Made by a program: the position numbers and the translations under genes. DNA of 48,237 nt from JBEEOW01 sp041191405. Its GTDB lineage: Bacteria; Bacteroidota; Bacteroidia; Cytophagales; UBA9547. Of this stretch, positions 24,812 to 34,158 are shown piece by piece. The stretch spans positions 1-48,237 of the forward strand of contig JBEEOW010000027.1 of the NCBI GenBank assembly GCA_041191405.1, in the 5' to 3' direction. The stretch's first letter is position 1; the number at the start of each line of letters is the position of its first letter. The notes beneath the pieces are model-generated. The model had not been told where the DNA came from. It worked only from the letters and a program-made list of their open reading frames with translations, and made no database searches.

Positions 24812-25771
24812 ATGATTAAAGTAGGAATAGCAGGTGGTGCTGGATACACTGGAGGCGAATTATTAAGAATATTAATTAACCACCCAAATGTTGAAATAAC
24901 TTATGTACACAGTAAATCAAATGCTGGAAACCCTGTGTATGATGTACATAATGATTTGTTTGGAGATACTGACTTAGTTTTTGCTTCGGAATTACATTAC
25001 AATATTGATGTACTTTTCCTTTGCATGGGTCATGGTGATTCTGTAAAGTTTTTAGCAGATCAAAATGTGCCAGAGCATGTTAAAATTGTAGATTTAAGTC
25101 AAGATTTCAGACCAGAAACGAATGGATTTGTGTATGGTTTACCAGAGTTAAAACGTGATGCAATTAAATCGGCTACCAAAATTGCTAACCCTGGTTGTTT
25201 TGCAACTTCTATTCAATTAGCTTTATTGCCGTTAGCAAAAGCACAATTATTAACCTCAGAAGTACATATTAGTGCAACTACTGGCTCAACAGGTGCTGGT
25301 CAAAATCCTTCTCAAACGTCACACTTTAGCTGGAGAAACAATAACCTTTCGGTATATAAAGCATTCGGACATCAGCATTTAAAAGAAATAGGTCAATCGC
25401 TAAAACAATTAATGCCTAGTTTTGCAACTGATATTAATTTTATTCCATATCGTGGTGCATTTGCAAGAGGTATATTAGCAACACTTTATACTGAAACTAA
25501 TTTAAGTTTAGAAGAAGCTTACAAGTTGTACAATGATTACTATGCAAATCATCCATTTACACATGTAACCACTTCAAACCCTGATTTAAAACAAGTAGTT
25601 AATACCAATAAATGTATTATTTACTTAGAAAAACATGGCAATAAATTAATGATTATCAGCATGATTGATAACCTTACAAAAGGTGCATCTGGGCAAGCTG
25701 TTCAAAATATGAACCTAATTTTTGGCTTAGAAGAAACAGCAGGATTAAAATTAAAATCTGTAGGGTTTTAA
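24812..25771 (+). CDS. argC: N-acyl-gamma-glutamyl-phosphate reductase
   Basis: ArgC reduces the acylated glutamyl phosphate to the semialdehyde. The 319-residue protein has an N-terminal Rossmann loop GIAGGAGYTGGELLRI and the catalytic Cys in NPGCFAT (Cys129), with HPF and GAFARG elements further on. Acetyl versus succinyl substrate cannot be told from sequence by eye. The usual next genes of the Bacteroidota arginine cluster (argD, argF', argB) do not follow; a terminator and a convergent chitinase gene come next, so the pathway is split in this genome. Confidence 0.95.
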   Translation: MIKVGIAGGAGYTGGELLRILINHPNVEITYVHSKSNAGNPVYDVHNDLFGDTDLVFASELHYNIDVLFLCMGHGDSVKFLADQNVPEHVKIVDLSQDFRPETNGFVYGLPELKRDAIKSATKIANPGCFATSIQLALLPLAKAQLLTSEVHISATTGSTGAGQNPSQTSHFSWRNNNLSVYKAFGHQHLKEIGQSLKQLMPSFATDINFIPYRGAFARGILATLYTETNLSLEEAYKLYNDYYANHPFTHVTTSNPDLKQVVNTNKCIIYLEKHGNKLMIISMIDNLTKGASGQAVQNMNLIFGLEETAGLKLKSVGF

Positions 25772-25792
25772 TTTCTATTCAATAAAAAAACT

Positions 25793-25832
25793 AAAAATGG
25801 CTCATGTTGAAATTTTAACATGAGCTATTTTT
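25793..25832. terminator. Bidirectional terminator between argC and the chitinase gene
   Basis: Arms AAAAATGGCTCATGTT (25793-25808) and its complement with one G-T pair (25817-25832), flanked by A and T runs. It serves two convergent genes and overlaps the last base pair or two of the chitinase stop codon. Confidence 0.85.
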
Positions 25833-26760
25833 ATTGCATTTTTATATCATAAATAACTTTTAATAGTGATTTTGGTCCAAATACATCTTGACTTAATTCC
25901 CAAATCATTATACCACCCGCATTTTGCTTAGCAAATTGTGCTTTCTTTTTAATTGTTACAGCTCCATTGTATTCAATACTATTAAAAATATCTTTATCAT
26001 AAGCTGTTGGGTCGGCAGATAAAATTTCATTGTAACCCATATATGCAGTTTCATGTCTGCCATAAAAAGGTACACCAATTACAATTTTATCAGATGACAT
26101 TCCTCTTATTTTCCAATAGTTAAATGATTCAACAGCATATTCATAAGATGAATGTGGTGTACCTCCATCGTAAGCCATGATGTTTAAAAAATCTAAATAT
26201 TGGAGAGAACTTGATAAAATATGTTTTCCATGATAATCACTTGGTACTACTGCAACTGTTAAAAGTTTATTTTTTGGTGCTAATTCATTGTTCAATTCTC
26301 GCATTAAAGAATCAAAATAAATTCCACTTTGTTCTTGGTCAGGGAATTCCCAATCAATATCAGCACCATCTAGCGAATAACTATCTAAAAATGAAGACAA
26401 TTGCTTTACAAATCGCTTTCTAGATTTTGATTTACTAGCCATGATTTCAAAAGCATCATCTACGCCTCCACCATCACCAAGTTCCCAACCGCCAACAGAA
26501 ATTAATACTTTTACTCCTTTTGCATGTGCTTTTTTTACTACTTGTTCCAATTCATAATTTTTCTCAAATGGGCGTAAACTTCCATCTGGATAAAGTGATA
26601 AAAAAGCAAAATTGATATGCGTTAATTGTTCATAAGGCAAAGTTTCAATTAATTCAGGTTTCCATGAAGGGAAATAACCTATTACCCTCATCTGAGCATT
26701 GGATTCAAGGCTTATTAAAATAATCAAGAATATTAACAATTTAAATTTCAAATAATTCAT
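25831..26760 (-). CDS. Secreted glycoside hydrolase family 18 (chitinase-like)
   Basis: The 309-residue product has a signal peptide (about 1-22, ending SNAQ) and a single GH18 barrel. The catalytic motif is DGADIDWE at residues 131-138, with E138 as acid/base. SVGGWELG at 88-95 is the second conserved family motif. It ends shortly after an IMIWELSQD strand, so it is a compact enzyme without binding modules or a type IX sorting domain and should stay periplasmic or be secreted another way. Substrates of GH18 are beta-1,4-GlcNAc polymers, mostly chitin. The adjacent divergent gene carries a chitin-binding module, supporting chitin use. Confidence 0.92.
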   Translation of the reverse strand: MNYLKFKLLIFLIILISLESNAQMRVIGYFPSWKPELIETLPYEQLTHINFAFLSLYPDGSLRPFEKNYELEQVVKKAHAKGVKVLISVGGWELGDGGGVDDAFEIMASKSKSRKRFVKQLSSFLDSYSLDGADIDWEFPDQEQSGIYFDSLMRELNNELAPKNKLLTVAVVPSDYHGKHILSSSLQYLDFLNIMAYDGGTPHSSYEYAVESFNYWKIRGMSSDKIVIGVPFYGRHETAYMGYNEILSADPTAYDKDIFNSIEYNGAVTIKKKAQFAKQNAGGIMIWELSQDVFGPKSLLKVIYDIKMQ

Positions 26761-26956
26761 CGCTTTTCATGTTTAGTATTACAATATTGGTAACATTTAG
26801 TAAAAAATTCAAATTTTAAATAAAAATATTAAAATTAAAATACTGAAAATCAATTGCTAAAATAAAATATTAAAAAAAAATATATTTTTAAGTAAACCTT
26901 TTTGTTTAAATACGAATAATATATATTTACAGAGCAAAAATATAAATTAAGCAATA

Positions 26957-26964
26957 TATTTTTG
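26957..26964 (+). promoter_or_regulatory. Candidate -7 promoter element before the propeller protein gene
   Basis: TATTTTTG matches the Bacteroidota -7 consensus TAnnTTTG, 37 nt upstream of the ATG at 27002 in a very AT-rich divergent region. A clear TTG at the -33 position is not seen, so this is tentative. Confidence 0.35.
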
Positions 26965-27001
26965 TACAATTCCAAACAAACCCCCAAAATCCCCTTTAAA
27001 A

Positions 27002-30000
27002 ATGAAAAAAGGTATACTATCAATTGGTTTAATATTCCTCTTTGGACTAAACCAATTATTTGCACAAAACAATTTATTTGAATTGATGCAAGATGAAAAA
27101 GCGAATTATTTTGAAGTTCAAAAAGTAGCAAAAAAATATTTTGATTCAGTAGGTACAGGCAAAGGAACTGGATACAAAATTTACAAACGTTGGGAATATG
27201 ATGTTTCTCTTCAAATTGATGAAAAAGGTTTCAGAAAAACAACTGCTGAAATAGAAAGAGAATGCCAAAGAGCTAGTGCTCATTTCAGAAAATCAAATGC
27301 TCGTACAGCTGCTGTAACTAATTGGACAGAACTTGGTCCAGATAAAATTACCCCAACAAGTGGCTGGAACCCTGGAGTTGGAAGAATTAAAGCAATTGCT
27401 GTTTCATTAAAAACTCCAACTTTAATTTTTGCAGGTGCAGAAACTGGTGGTGTGTGGAAATCGACAAATGGAGGTTCAACATGGATGCCTTTAATGCATG
27501 CACAAAATAATCAAAATATTAGAAGTTTAGCTATTGACCCTAAAGATGATAATATTGTATATGCAGGTACAACTTCTGGTTACTATAAATCAACTGATGG
27601 AGGTACAACTTGGGTTTTAAGTACATCAGTTCCTAACACAATAAGTAAAATTATTTTTCACCCAACTAATAGTAACATCATTTTAACTGCAGGTTCATCA
27701 GGTATTTATAAAACTACAAACGGAGGTACAACATGGGTAAGAGAATCAACTTCATCAGTAGAAGATATTGAATTTAAACCTGGAGATCCAACAGTTGTAT
27801 ATAGTGTTGGTAATGGAGTTTATTTAAAATCTACTGATTCTGGTGATAGTTTTTCAACTATTTCAGCAATAACAGGTACTGGAAGAAGTTTTGTTGCTGT
27901 ATCCGCAGCTAACTCTTCGGTTGTTTATATAATTCAAGCATCAGGAAGTATGTTTGGAAAATTATTTAAATCAACTGATAGCGGAGTAAATTTTACAGTT
28001 GTAAGTTCGGGTAGTTCAGGTAGTAATAATATTTTTGGTTATGAACCAGATGGGTCAGGTACAAGCGGACAAGCATGGCATGATTTAGATTTTGACGTAT
28101 CTCCAACAGATGCAAACTTAGTTCAAGTTGGGGCAATAATTTGCTTCAAATCTACCAATGGTGGTTCAACTTGGACAGCAACTACAGATTGGACTTGGGG
28201 AAATAATATTGGATATAATCATGCTGATGTACATGTGGTTAAATATTTTGGTAATGTATTGTATTCAGGTTCTGATGGAGGGATTTATAAATCAACAAAT
28301 AATGGTGACGATTGGACTGAATTGACAACAGGAATGGGTATTCGTCAGTTTTATAGATTTGGATTATGTAAAGCAAACCCAGAAGTAATGAGTGGAGGAG
28401 CACAGGATAATGGTACAAGTGTTCGCCGTGCAGATGGTATTTGGTACGATTGGTTAGGTGGAGATGGTATGGAAAGCTTTGTTGACCATAACAGTACAAG
28501 TATTTTATATGGAACGTCTCAAAATGGTTCATTATATAAATCAACCAATGGAGGAACTTCTAGAACATCACTTACCAATCCTTCTGGAGGAGATGGAAAC
28601 TGGGTAACTCCTTTCAGAATGGACCCAACATCAAATACTACTCTTTATGTAGGCTACACAAATGTTTACAAATCAACTAATTCAGGTAGTACTTGGACAG
28701 ATATTTCAACTTATACTGCATCATCAAACTGCGATGAAATTGAAATAGCACCATCAAATTCAAATTATATAATTACTCGTCATAGTCAAACAATCTATAA
28801 AACCACAGATGGAGGTACAACTTGGACAACCATTACAAAACCAACAGGTACAGTAAATACAATTGCCATTCATCCAACTAAACCTACACATGTAATAATG
28901 GCTACCAGCAGTGGTACAGTATTTTACTCAACTGATTTTGGAGCTACATTTACACAAGTTACTGGGGCTAGCTTACCTGCAATATCAATAAATAAAGTAG
29001 TTTTTGATGATGGTGCAAAAGATGGCTATTATATTGGAAACACTAGAGGTGTATTTTATAGAGATAACACCATGACCGATTTCTTGCCATTTACTGAAAA
29101 CTTACCAACACAATCAGTTTATGATATGGAATACCATGTTGCTACAAAAAGAATTTATGTTGCAACTTATGGTAGAGGTGTTTGGTGGGCAAGTGCTTAC
29201 AATGCTGGACCTGTAAATACAAACCCAACAGTTTCAATTACTGCACCAGCAAATAATACTACTTTAACTGACCCAACATCAGTAACTGTTTCAGCAACTG
29301 CTACAGATCCTGATGCTAATGGAAGTATTAAAAGAGTACAATTTTATGCAAACTCAACTTTAATTGGTACTGATTCAATTTCTCCATATTCAATTGCGTG
29401 GACTACAAACCTTAAAATTGGTACTTATTCATTAACAGCAGTAGCAACTGATAATCTTGGTGGACAAACAACTTCGTCTGTAGTTACATTGATTATTAAA
29501 TCAGCAATCAATCAAAAACCAAGTATAGATATTACATCTCCAACTAATAATCAATTATTGGATGAACCTGCTTCAACAAATTTTGCAGTAACTACAAGTG
29601 ATATTGATGGCACTGTGGCGAATGTAAAATATTATTTAAATGGTGCACTAAAATCAACCGTTACTGCAACGCCATTTGGTTTTACAGCTAATAATCTAGC
29701 GCCAGGAACTTATAAATTAATAGCAACTGCAACTGATAATCAAGGAGCAACAGCTTCTGATTCAATTACATTTGTGGTAAGAAAAGCGATTCAAGGTACA
29801 GGTTGTAATGTTGCCGCTTGGGTGAGCACAAAACAATATTGTATAGGTGAACAAGCTTCTTATAACAATTCATTATGGGAATCAAAATGGTGTGTAACAG
29901 GTGAAATTCCTGGTTCGACACAATGGGGAGCATGGGTAAATAAAGGTTCATGTATTAGCACAACTTACACACAAGTTCCAGTTGTAACCATTACATCTCC

Positions 30001-30520
30001 AAGTAATAATGCAAACTTTAATGCTCCAGCAAATATTACTATTACCGCAACAGCAACTGATGCTGATGGAACAATTGCGAAAGTTGAGTTTTATAATGGC
30101 ACTACCAAATTAGGCCAATCAACAACATCTCCTTTCAGTTTTTCTTGGAACAATGTACAAGTTGGTACTTACAATATTACTGCAATAGCAACAGACAATT
30201 CAGGAGCAATTGATACATCATCTGCAGTAATTGTCAATGTTATTACTTTAACATCTGTAAATGAGGCATTACAAGGAAATGAAACTTATATTTACCCTAA
30301 CCCAGCAAGTGATATCTTATATTTACGTTCACCAGAAATGTTAAATAAAGACTACGATGTACAAGTTACTGATAGCAAAGGAAATATAGTTTTCAATCAA
30401 AATATAAACTTATTGAATACTTATGGTTTAGATTTAAAACCATTCAGTAACGGGTTGTATTTTATCAAAATTAAAAATGGAGTAAATTCCCGCACCTTTA
30501 AATTTGAGGTGAAAAGATAG
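27002..30520 (+). CDS. Large secreted beta-propeller protein with chitin-binding module and type IX sorting domain
   Basis: The 1172-residue protein starts with a signal peptide (about 1-21, ending LFAQ). Residues about 100-735 are sortilin/BNR-type propeller repeats: the motif S-T-D/N-G-G-x-T-W recurs many times (for example KSTNGGSTW, KSTDGGTTW, KTTDGGTTW). Then come two Ig-like domains (about 745-925), a CBM5/12-type module (about 935-990) with the aromatic and Cys pattern AWVSTKQYCIGEQ through GAWVNKGSC, a third Ig-like domain, and a C-terminal type A sorting domain beginning YIYPNPASD and ending FKFEVKR. It should be exported by the type IX system whose sortase lies in this window and displayed on the cell surface. 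No catalytic residues are obvious; GH74-like activity cannot be excluded. Confidence 0.9.
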   Translation: MKKGILSIGLIFLFGLNQLFAQNNLFELMQDEKANYFEVQKVAKKYFDSVGTGKGTGYKIYKRWEYDVSLQIDEKGFRKTTAEIERECQRASAHFRKSNARTAAVTNWTELGPDKITPTSGWNPGVGRIKAIAVSLKTPTLIFAGAETGGVWKSTNGGSTWMPLMHAQNNQNIRSLAIDPKDDNIVYAGTTSGYYKSTDGGTTWVLSTSVPNTISKIIFHPTNSNIILTAGSSGIYKTTNGGTTWVRESTSSVEDIEFKPGDPTVVYSVGNGVYLKSTDSGDSFSTISAITGTGRSFVAVSAANSSVVYIIQASGSMFGKLFKSTDSGVNFTVVSSGSSGSNNIFGYEPDGSGTSGQAWHDLDFDVSPTDANLVQVGAIICFKSTNGGSTWTATTDWTWGNNIGYNHADVHVVKYFGNVLYSGSDGGIYKSTNNGDDWTELTTGMGIRQFYRFGLCKANPEVMSGGAQDNGTSVRRADGIWYDWLGGDGMESFVDHNSTSILYGTSQNGSLYKSTNGGTSRTSLTNPSGGDGNWVTPFRMDPTSNTTLYVGYTNVYKSTNSGSTWTDISTYTASSNCDEIEIAPSNSNYIITRHSQTIYKTTDGGTTWTTITKPTGTVNTIAIHPTKPTHVIMATSSGTVFYSTDFGATFTQVTGASLPAISINKVVFDDGAKDGYYIGNTRGVFYRDNTMTDFLPFTENLPTQSVYDMEYHVATKRIYVATYGRGVWWASAYNAGPVNTNPTVSITAPANNTTLTDPTSVTVSATATDPDANGSIKRVQFYANSTLIGTDSISPYSIAWTTNLKIGTYSLTAVATDNLGGQTTSSVVTLIIKSAINQKPSIDITSPTNNQLLDEPASTNFAVTTSDIDGTVANVKYYLNGALKSTVTATPFGFTANNLAPGTYKLIATATDNQGATASDSITFVVRKAIQGTGCNVAAWVSTKQYCIGEQASYNNSLWESKWCVTGEIPGSTQWGAWVNKGSCISTTYTQVPVVTITSPSNNANFNAPANITITATATDADGTIAKVEFYNGTTKLGQSTTSPFSFSWNNVQVGTYNITAIATDNSGAIDTSSAVIVNVITLTSVNEALQGNETYIYPNPASDILYLRSPEMLNKDYDVQVTDSKGNIVFNQNINLLNTYGLDLKPFSNGLYFIKIKNGVNSRTFKFEVKR

Positions 30521-30529
30521 GTTTTGACT

Positions 30530-30564
30530 AGACTTAAGATAAAAGACTTAAGAGTTAAGAGTTT
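30530..30564. repeat. Heptamer array (AGACTTA/AGAGTTA)
   Basis: Five units in register (AGACTTA, AGATAAA, AGACTTA, AGAGTTA, AGAGTTT) just after the propeller gene. The array contains both the AGAC and AGAG versions, linking the two consensus types into one family. Confidence 0.7.
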
Positions 30565-30586
30565 TGTAGTCGTTTAAATAATTAGT

Positions 30587-30624
30587 AAAAAAACTGTTAC
30601 AAGTAAAATTGTAGCAGTTTTTTT
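30587..30624. terminator. Bidirectional terminator
   Basis: Fourteen-base arms (AAAAAAACTGTTAC at 30587-30600 and 30611-30624, one G-T pair) between two convergent genes, with A/T runs on both sides. Confidence 0.85.
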
Positions 30625-30628
30625 ATTT

Positions 30629-31408
30629 TTAAATAATCATCATCATTGACACAACAATAAACCAAAAATTGAAGAACGTTATTATTAAAAATAGGTAATA
30701 CATCTTTTTTAGTACATATAATGCTGAAATTGAAAGTATTAATACAAAACTACTAAATCCTAAAATGTAAATTCCTATCGTAATAACATTTAAATTAGCT
30801 GGCTGAATTGTAGCATTTCTTGAAAAATTACCGATATAGGATTGATTAATTTCAACTTTTAATTGGTGTGCAGGATAATTTTTAATTGATTTCGGCGAAT
30901 TTACTATTCCCAAAAATACATGGTTTTGGGTATGCAAAATATGTTTTTTAGATTCGTAAAACTTGAAGCTTTCAACTACTTTTTTGGTAAATATTACACC
31001 AATACTTGTATATAGAAATAACAAAATACCAAAATAAGCAATTGATTTCCCGATTTTAGTCCAAAGAGGTTTATCGGTATAAACCAATGGTGGTTCAGAA
31101 GGAATATGCTTTTTTACTTTTTTGTTTCCTTTTACTTGCTCCTCTCCTACCTGATAATCTACATTTTGATTAATTTCATCGGTTAAAGTTTTTACATAAT
31201 TTAAATCAATGATAAAATCATGTTCAGCCCTAGATTTTGGGTCAGTTAAAGTAGTATATGCTGTATGAATTATTCTAAAAATCTCTTCTGCATCAGCCTC
31301 TTTGTATTTATCTGGATGATAAATGAGAGCTAATTTTCGATAAGCTTTTTTAATTTCTTCCTCAGAAGCTTGTCGAGAAACTTGTAATATGTCGTAATAA
31401 TTATTGAT
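30629..31408 (-). CDS. J-domain membrane protein with no standard start codon
   Basis: The minus-strand frame ending at 30629 is open up to a stop codon at 31424-31426 and encodes an excellent J domain: NNYYDILQV, then EEEIKKAYRKLALIYHPDKY with the DnaK-stimulating HPD motif at residues 31-33. A charged linker and about three membrane helices make up the C-terminal half. Family J domains begin two or three residues before YYDIL, where this frame has ATC (31408). No ATG, GTG or TTG is available between the stop and the J domain; the first is TTG at 31087, which would delete the whole domain. The gene starts 11 nt after the stop codon of the upstream metallo-beta-lactamase gene. Start at a rare codon, translational coupling, or a base error/mutation of ATG are the options. 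It likely recruits DnaK to the membrane. Confidence 0.75.
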   Translation of the reverse strand: MNNYYDILQVSRQASEEEIKKAYRKLALIYHPDKYKEADAEEIFRIIHTAYTTLTDPKSRAEHDFIIDLNYVKTLTDEINQNVDYQVGEEQVKGNKKVKKHIPSEPPLVYTDKPLWTKIGKSIAYFGILLFLYTSIGVIFTKKVVESFKFYESKKHILHTQNHVFLGIVNSPKSIKNYPAHQLKVEINQSYIGNFSRNATIQPANLNVITIGIYILGFSSFVLILSISALYVLKKMYYLFLIITFFNFWFIVVSMMMII

Positions 31409-31419
31409 ACAAAATAGTA

Positions 31420-32838
31420 TTAATCAAGCTGATAAGTTACACCCTTTTGTGGAATTTCTACTCTTTCAAAACCTTCGGCATTCAATTTTGAAGCGAAATC
31501 TTCCATACTTTCCAAGTTACCATGTACCAAAAATATTTGTTTTAATGTTTTTGGATTTTGAGATTTCACAAATTCAATCAAATCATTTTGTCCGGCATGC
31601 CCGCTTAAAATATCAGTTGACACAATATTAGCCTGCACTTTCATTAATTTGCCAGCTAAATTAATGTTCGATTTACGTTGCAATAGCTCATGTCCTGGAG
31701 TATTCTCAGCAGCATAGCCAATCATTAAAATGGTACAATACGGATTAGAAATATTTTTTTGAAGATGAAAATTAATTCTACCTCCAGTTAACATTCCTGA
31801 TGAAGAAAGAATTATACAAGGTTCGTGGTAATTCGCAATCTGGCGACTTTGCTTGAAATTTTCAACATAAATCAAATTATCTTGGTCAAACAAATTACCA
31901 TATTGTTGTTTAAAATCCTTGGCTTCTTGGTTTAATAAATCGTCGAATTTTTCGTAAGCATAAGTACTTTGCAAAGCCATAGGGCTATCTGCAAAAATCT
32001 TAATAGGTTTCATGCCCTTTTTCTTAAAAATCTTATTCAAAACAAACAATACTGCTTGTGTTCTACCTACACTAAATGCTGGAATAATCAGTCTTCCTCT
32101 AATTTCAACGCAAGTTTTAACAATTATATCTTCCAAAATTTGCTCAGCAGTGTCGGTTGCAGTGTGATTTCTACTTCCGTACGTACTTTCGCAAACCAAA
32201 TAATCAACTTCTGGAAGTTTTTGAGGGTCAGTTAATAATGGATAATTTTTTCGACCAACATCTCCGGAAAAAGCAATGGTTTTCGTTTTGCCATTTTCAT
32301 TTACAGTAAAAATAGCATTGGCAGCACCAAGTAAATGCCCCGTTGGAATAAATGTAAGAGAAACTTCATTTGTTATTTCAAAACTCGAATTAAACGGAAT
32401 TGTAACAATGTTCTGCAAGGTTTCGCTTACATGCTTTTCAAAGAAAATACCACTTGGCTTATATTTTACTTTATTAGGAGCTAATTTTTTAAGTTTATTA
32501 TAATTTTCAAGCTTACGAACATTAATATCTGCCGAATCAAAAAGTATAATTTCGGTAAGTAATGAAGTTGGTTTTGTGCATAAAATTTGTCCTTCAAAAC
32601 CATTTAAATATAAATTTGGTAACATACCCGAATGATCGAGATGGGCGTGTGTAAGTACAACCAAATCAATACTTACTGGGTCAAATGGAAACGGACCCCA
32701 TTTTTCAGATTTATCCTCAGGGCGATTATGTTCCATATCAACCCCACAATCAACCAAAATAGTAAAACCACTATCTAACTTTAAAATATGCATGCTACCT
32801 GTAACCTGCCTAGCTGCTCCCCAAAAGGTAATATTCAT
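31420..32838 (-). CDS. Metallo-beta-lactamase/beta-CASP hydrolase (CPSF/YSH1-type, likely RNase)
   Basis: The 472-residue protein starts MNITFWGAARQVTGSMH and carries the zinc motif HAHLDHSG at residues 64-71, followed by a beta-CASP insert and late motifs SSSGMLTGGR and LSGHAGQNDL. This is the architecture of CPSF73-like and bacterial RNase J relatives, usually RNA endo- or exonucleases. It is transcribed ahead of the J-domain gene, with a gap of 11 nt. The family is certain; RNA as substrate follows from the family rather than from anything seen here. Confidence 0.92.
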   Translation of the reverse strand: MNITFWGAARQVTGSMHILKLDSGFTILVDCGVDMEHNRPEDKSEKWGPFPFDPVSIDLVVLTHAHLDHSGMLPNLYLNGFEGQILCTKPTSLLTEIILFDSADINVRKLENYNKLKKLAPNKVKYKPSGIFFEKHVSETLQNIVTIPFNSSFEITNEVSLTFIPTGHLLGAANAIFTVNENGKTKTIAFSGDVGRKNYPLLTDPQKLPEVDYLVCESTYGSRNHTATDTAEQILEDIIVKTCVEIRGRLIIPAFSVGRTQAVLFVLNKIFKKKGMKPIKIFADSPMALQSTYAYEKFDDLLNQEAKDFKQQYGNLFDQDNLIYVENFKQSRQIANYHEPCIILSSSGMLTGGRINFHLQKNISNPYCTILMIGYAAENTPGHELLQRKSNINLAGKLMKVQANIVSTDILSGHAGQNDLIEFVKSQNPKTLKQIFLVHGNLESMEDFASKLNAEGFERVEIPQKGVTYQLD

Positions 32839-33186
32839 ATTAAATAAGTGTTAGTTTTTTGTTGAAAATAAAAACGATTAACAAAAGTAAGCTTTTTTGT
32901 TATTTTAATTTGAATCAATACACAATATTTAAATAAACACGATTTTGAAAGTAAAAATTAATATTTAAAAATTTCACCACATAGGTACATAGATTTGATA
33001 ATCAATATTTTAAAATTAAATTTAGTATAACAATTTTGATTTATAGAATACATAGTTTTTATTGATAACATTTAATTTTTAAAATGAAAACCTATGTTTT
33101 CTTTTCCTAAATTCATCTAATAATCTATACTTTTTTTCAAATTCAAATTAAAACTATGTTTCTATGTGGTTAAAGAATATACCAAC
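32839..33186. repeat. 348-bp noncoding region holding an ACATAG inverted repeat
   Basis: No gene is seen. ACCACATAGGTACATAG (32976-32992) and its near complement CTATGTTTCTATGTGGT (33154-33170, 15 of 17 pairing) bound a 195-bp AT-rich segment that also contains ATACATAG and CCTATG copies near its middle. It looks like a small palindromic mobile repeat without coding capacity. The promoter of the 31420-32838 gene should lie in its left flank. Confidence 0.65.
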
Positions 33187-34155
33187 CTATTTTATTGCTA
33201 ACAAAATATCTTTTACATCAATTTTTTCCATACAATCAAAGTGACCTTTAGGGCATTTGGCGTAACCAAGTTTAGAACATGGTCTGCATGAAACGTTATT
33301 TGCTTCAATAGCTGTAAAAGGAACTTTATAAGGAGTAAAACCTAAAGCTGGCACTGTGTTTCCCCAGATACTAATTATATTTTTGCGTAATGCAGAAGCT
33401 ATGTGCATTAAACCAGTGTCGTGTGTAATTACTTGTCTGGCTTGTTGTAATAATGATGCACTTTGATTTAAATTATATTTACCACAAGCATTGTAAATCA
33501 ACACTTTGTTTTCGCAAGATGCAATTATTTTTTCGGCATTATCAAAATCTTCTTTACCACCCAAAAGTATAATTGGTCTTGTAACTTGACTACAAAATTC
33601 AATCATTTTATGAACAGGCATTTGCTTTGTTCCATGCTGACCACCAATTGCATACGTCAAAAATCCTTGTTGAAAAATTGGAGGTAATGTATCAATGTTT
33701 ACTATATCTTTTTCAGGTATAAAATAATCTAACCCTTCGCCATCATCAACAATACCTAATTTTGAAGTTGTAGCTAAATACCTTTCAGTTACATGTGAAA
33801 TAGCACTTGGTTTGTACTTGAATTTTACCAAAAGCCATTTCAAAAAATTTTCCTTTTTAAAACTACTACTTTCAACTCCTAAACGAGTTTTGATAATAAA
33901 ACTTCGCAGATTATTATGTAAATCAATAACATAATCAAAGTTTTCCTTTTTCAAATCTGAAATTAAATCATTCAATTTTCCATCTAAAATATGTACTTTG
34001 TTTACATAAGGATTATTTTGAACAATACTCGCAAATGATTTTTTGGTACAATAATGAATTTCAGCTTTCGGTAATTGCTTTGCCAAAACCCTAACAACAG
34101 GAGTTGTTAATACTATATCTCCAATAGATGAAAAACGAATAACAAGAATTTTCAA
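33187..34155 (-). CDS. Glycosyltransferase family 9 (heptosyltransferase-like)
   Basis: The 322-residue protein starts KILVIRFSSIGDIVLTTPVVR, typical of ADP-heptose:LPS heptosyltransferases, and contains the nucleotide-binding HDTGLMHIASALRK segment (about residues 242-255). Near the C terminus is a Cys cluster (SCRPCSKLGYAKCP then FDCM) also found in several Bacteroidota homologues. It probably adds a heptose or related sugar to the lipopolysaccharide core. It starts 3 nt after the stop of the upstream oxidoreductase gene, so the two are co-transcribed. Confidence 0.9.
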   Translation of the reverse strand: MKILVIRFSSIGDIVLTTPVVRVLAKQLPKAEIHYCTKKSFASIVQNNPYVNKVHILDGKLNDLISDLKKENFDYVIDLHNNLRSFIIKTRLGVESSSFKKENFLKWLLVKFKYKPSAISHVTERYLATTSKLGIVDDGEGLDYFIPEKDIVNIDTLPPIFQQGFLTYAIGGQHGTKQMPVHKMIEFCSQVTRPIILLGGKEDFDNAEKIIASCENKVLIYNACGKYNLNQSASLLQQARQVITHDTGLMHIASALRKNIISIWGNTVPALGFTPYKVPFTAIEANNVSCRPCSKLGYAKCPKGHFDCMEKIDVKDILLAIK

Positions 34156-34158
34156 GAT

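Noticed and set aside
26850..27131. Minus-strand frame of 93 codons in the divergent chitinase/propeller region
   Set aside because: Phe/Tyr/Leu-rich translation of AT-rich promoter DNA that overlaps the signal peptide of the 27002 gene; no motif.
30629..31087. Short 152-residue membrane protein starting at TTG 31087
   Set aside because: The same frame continues upstream without a stop and encodes a full J domain, so the TTG is internal.
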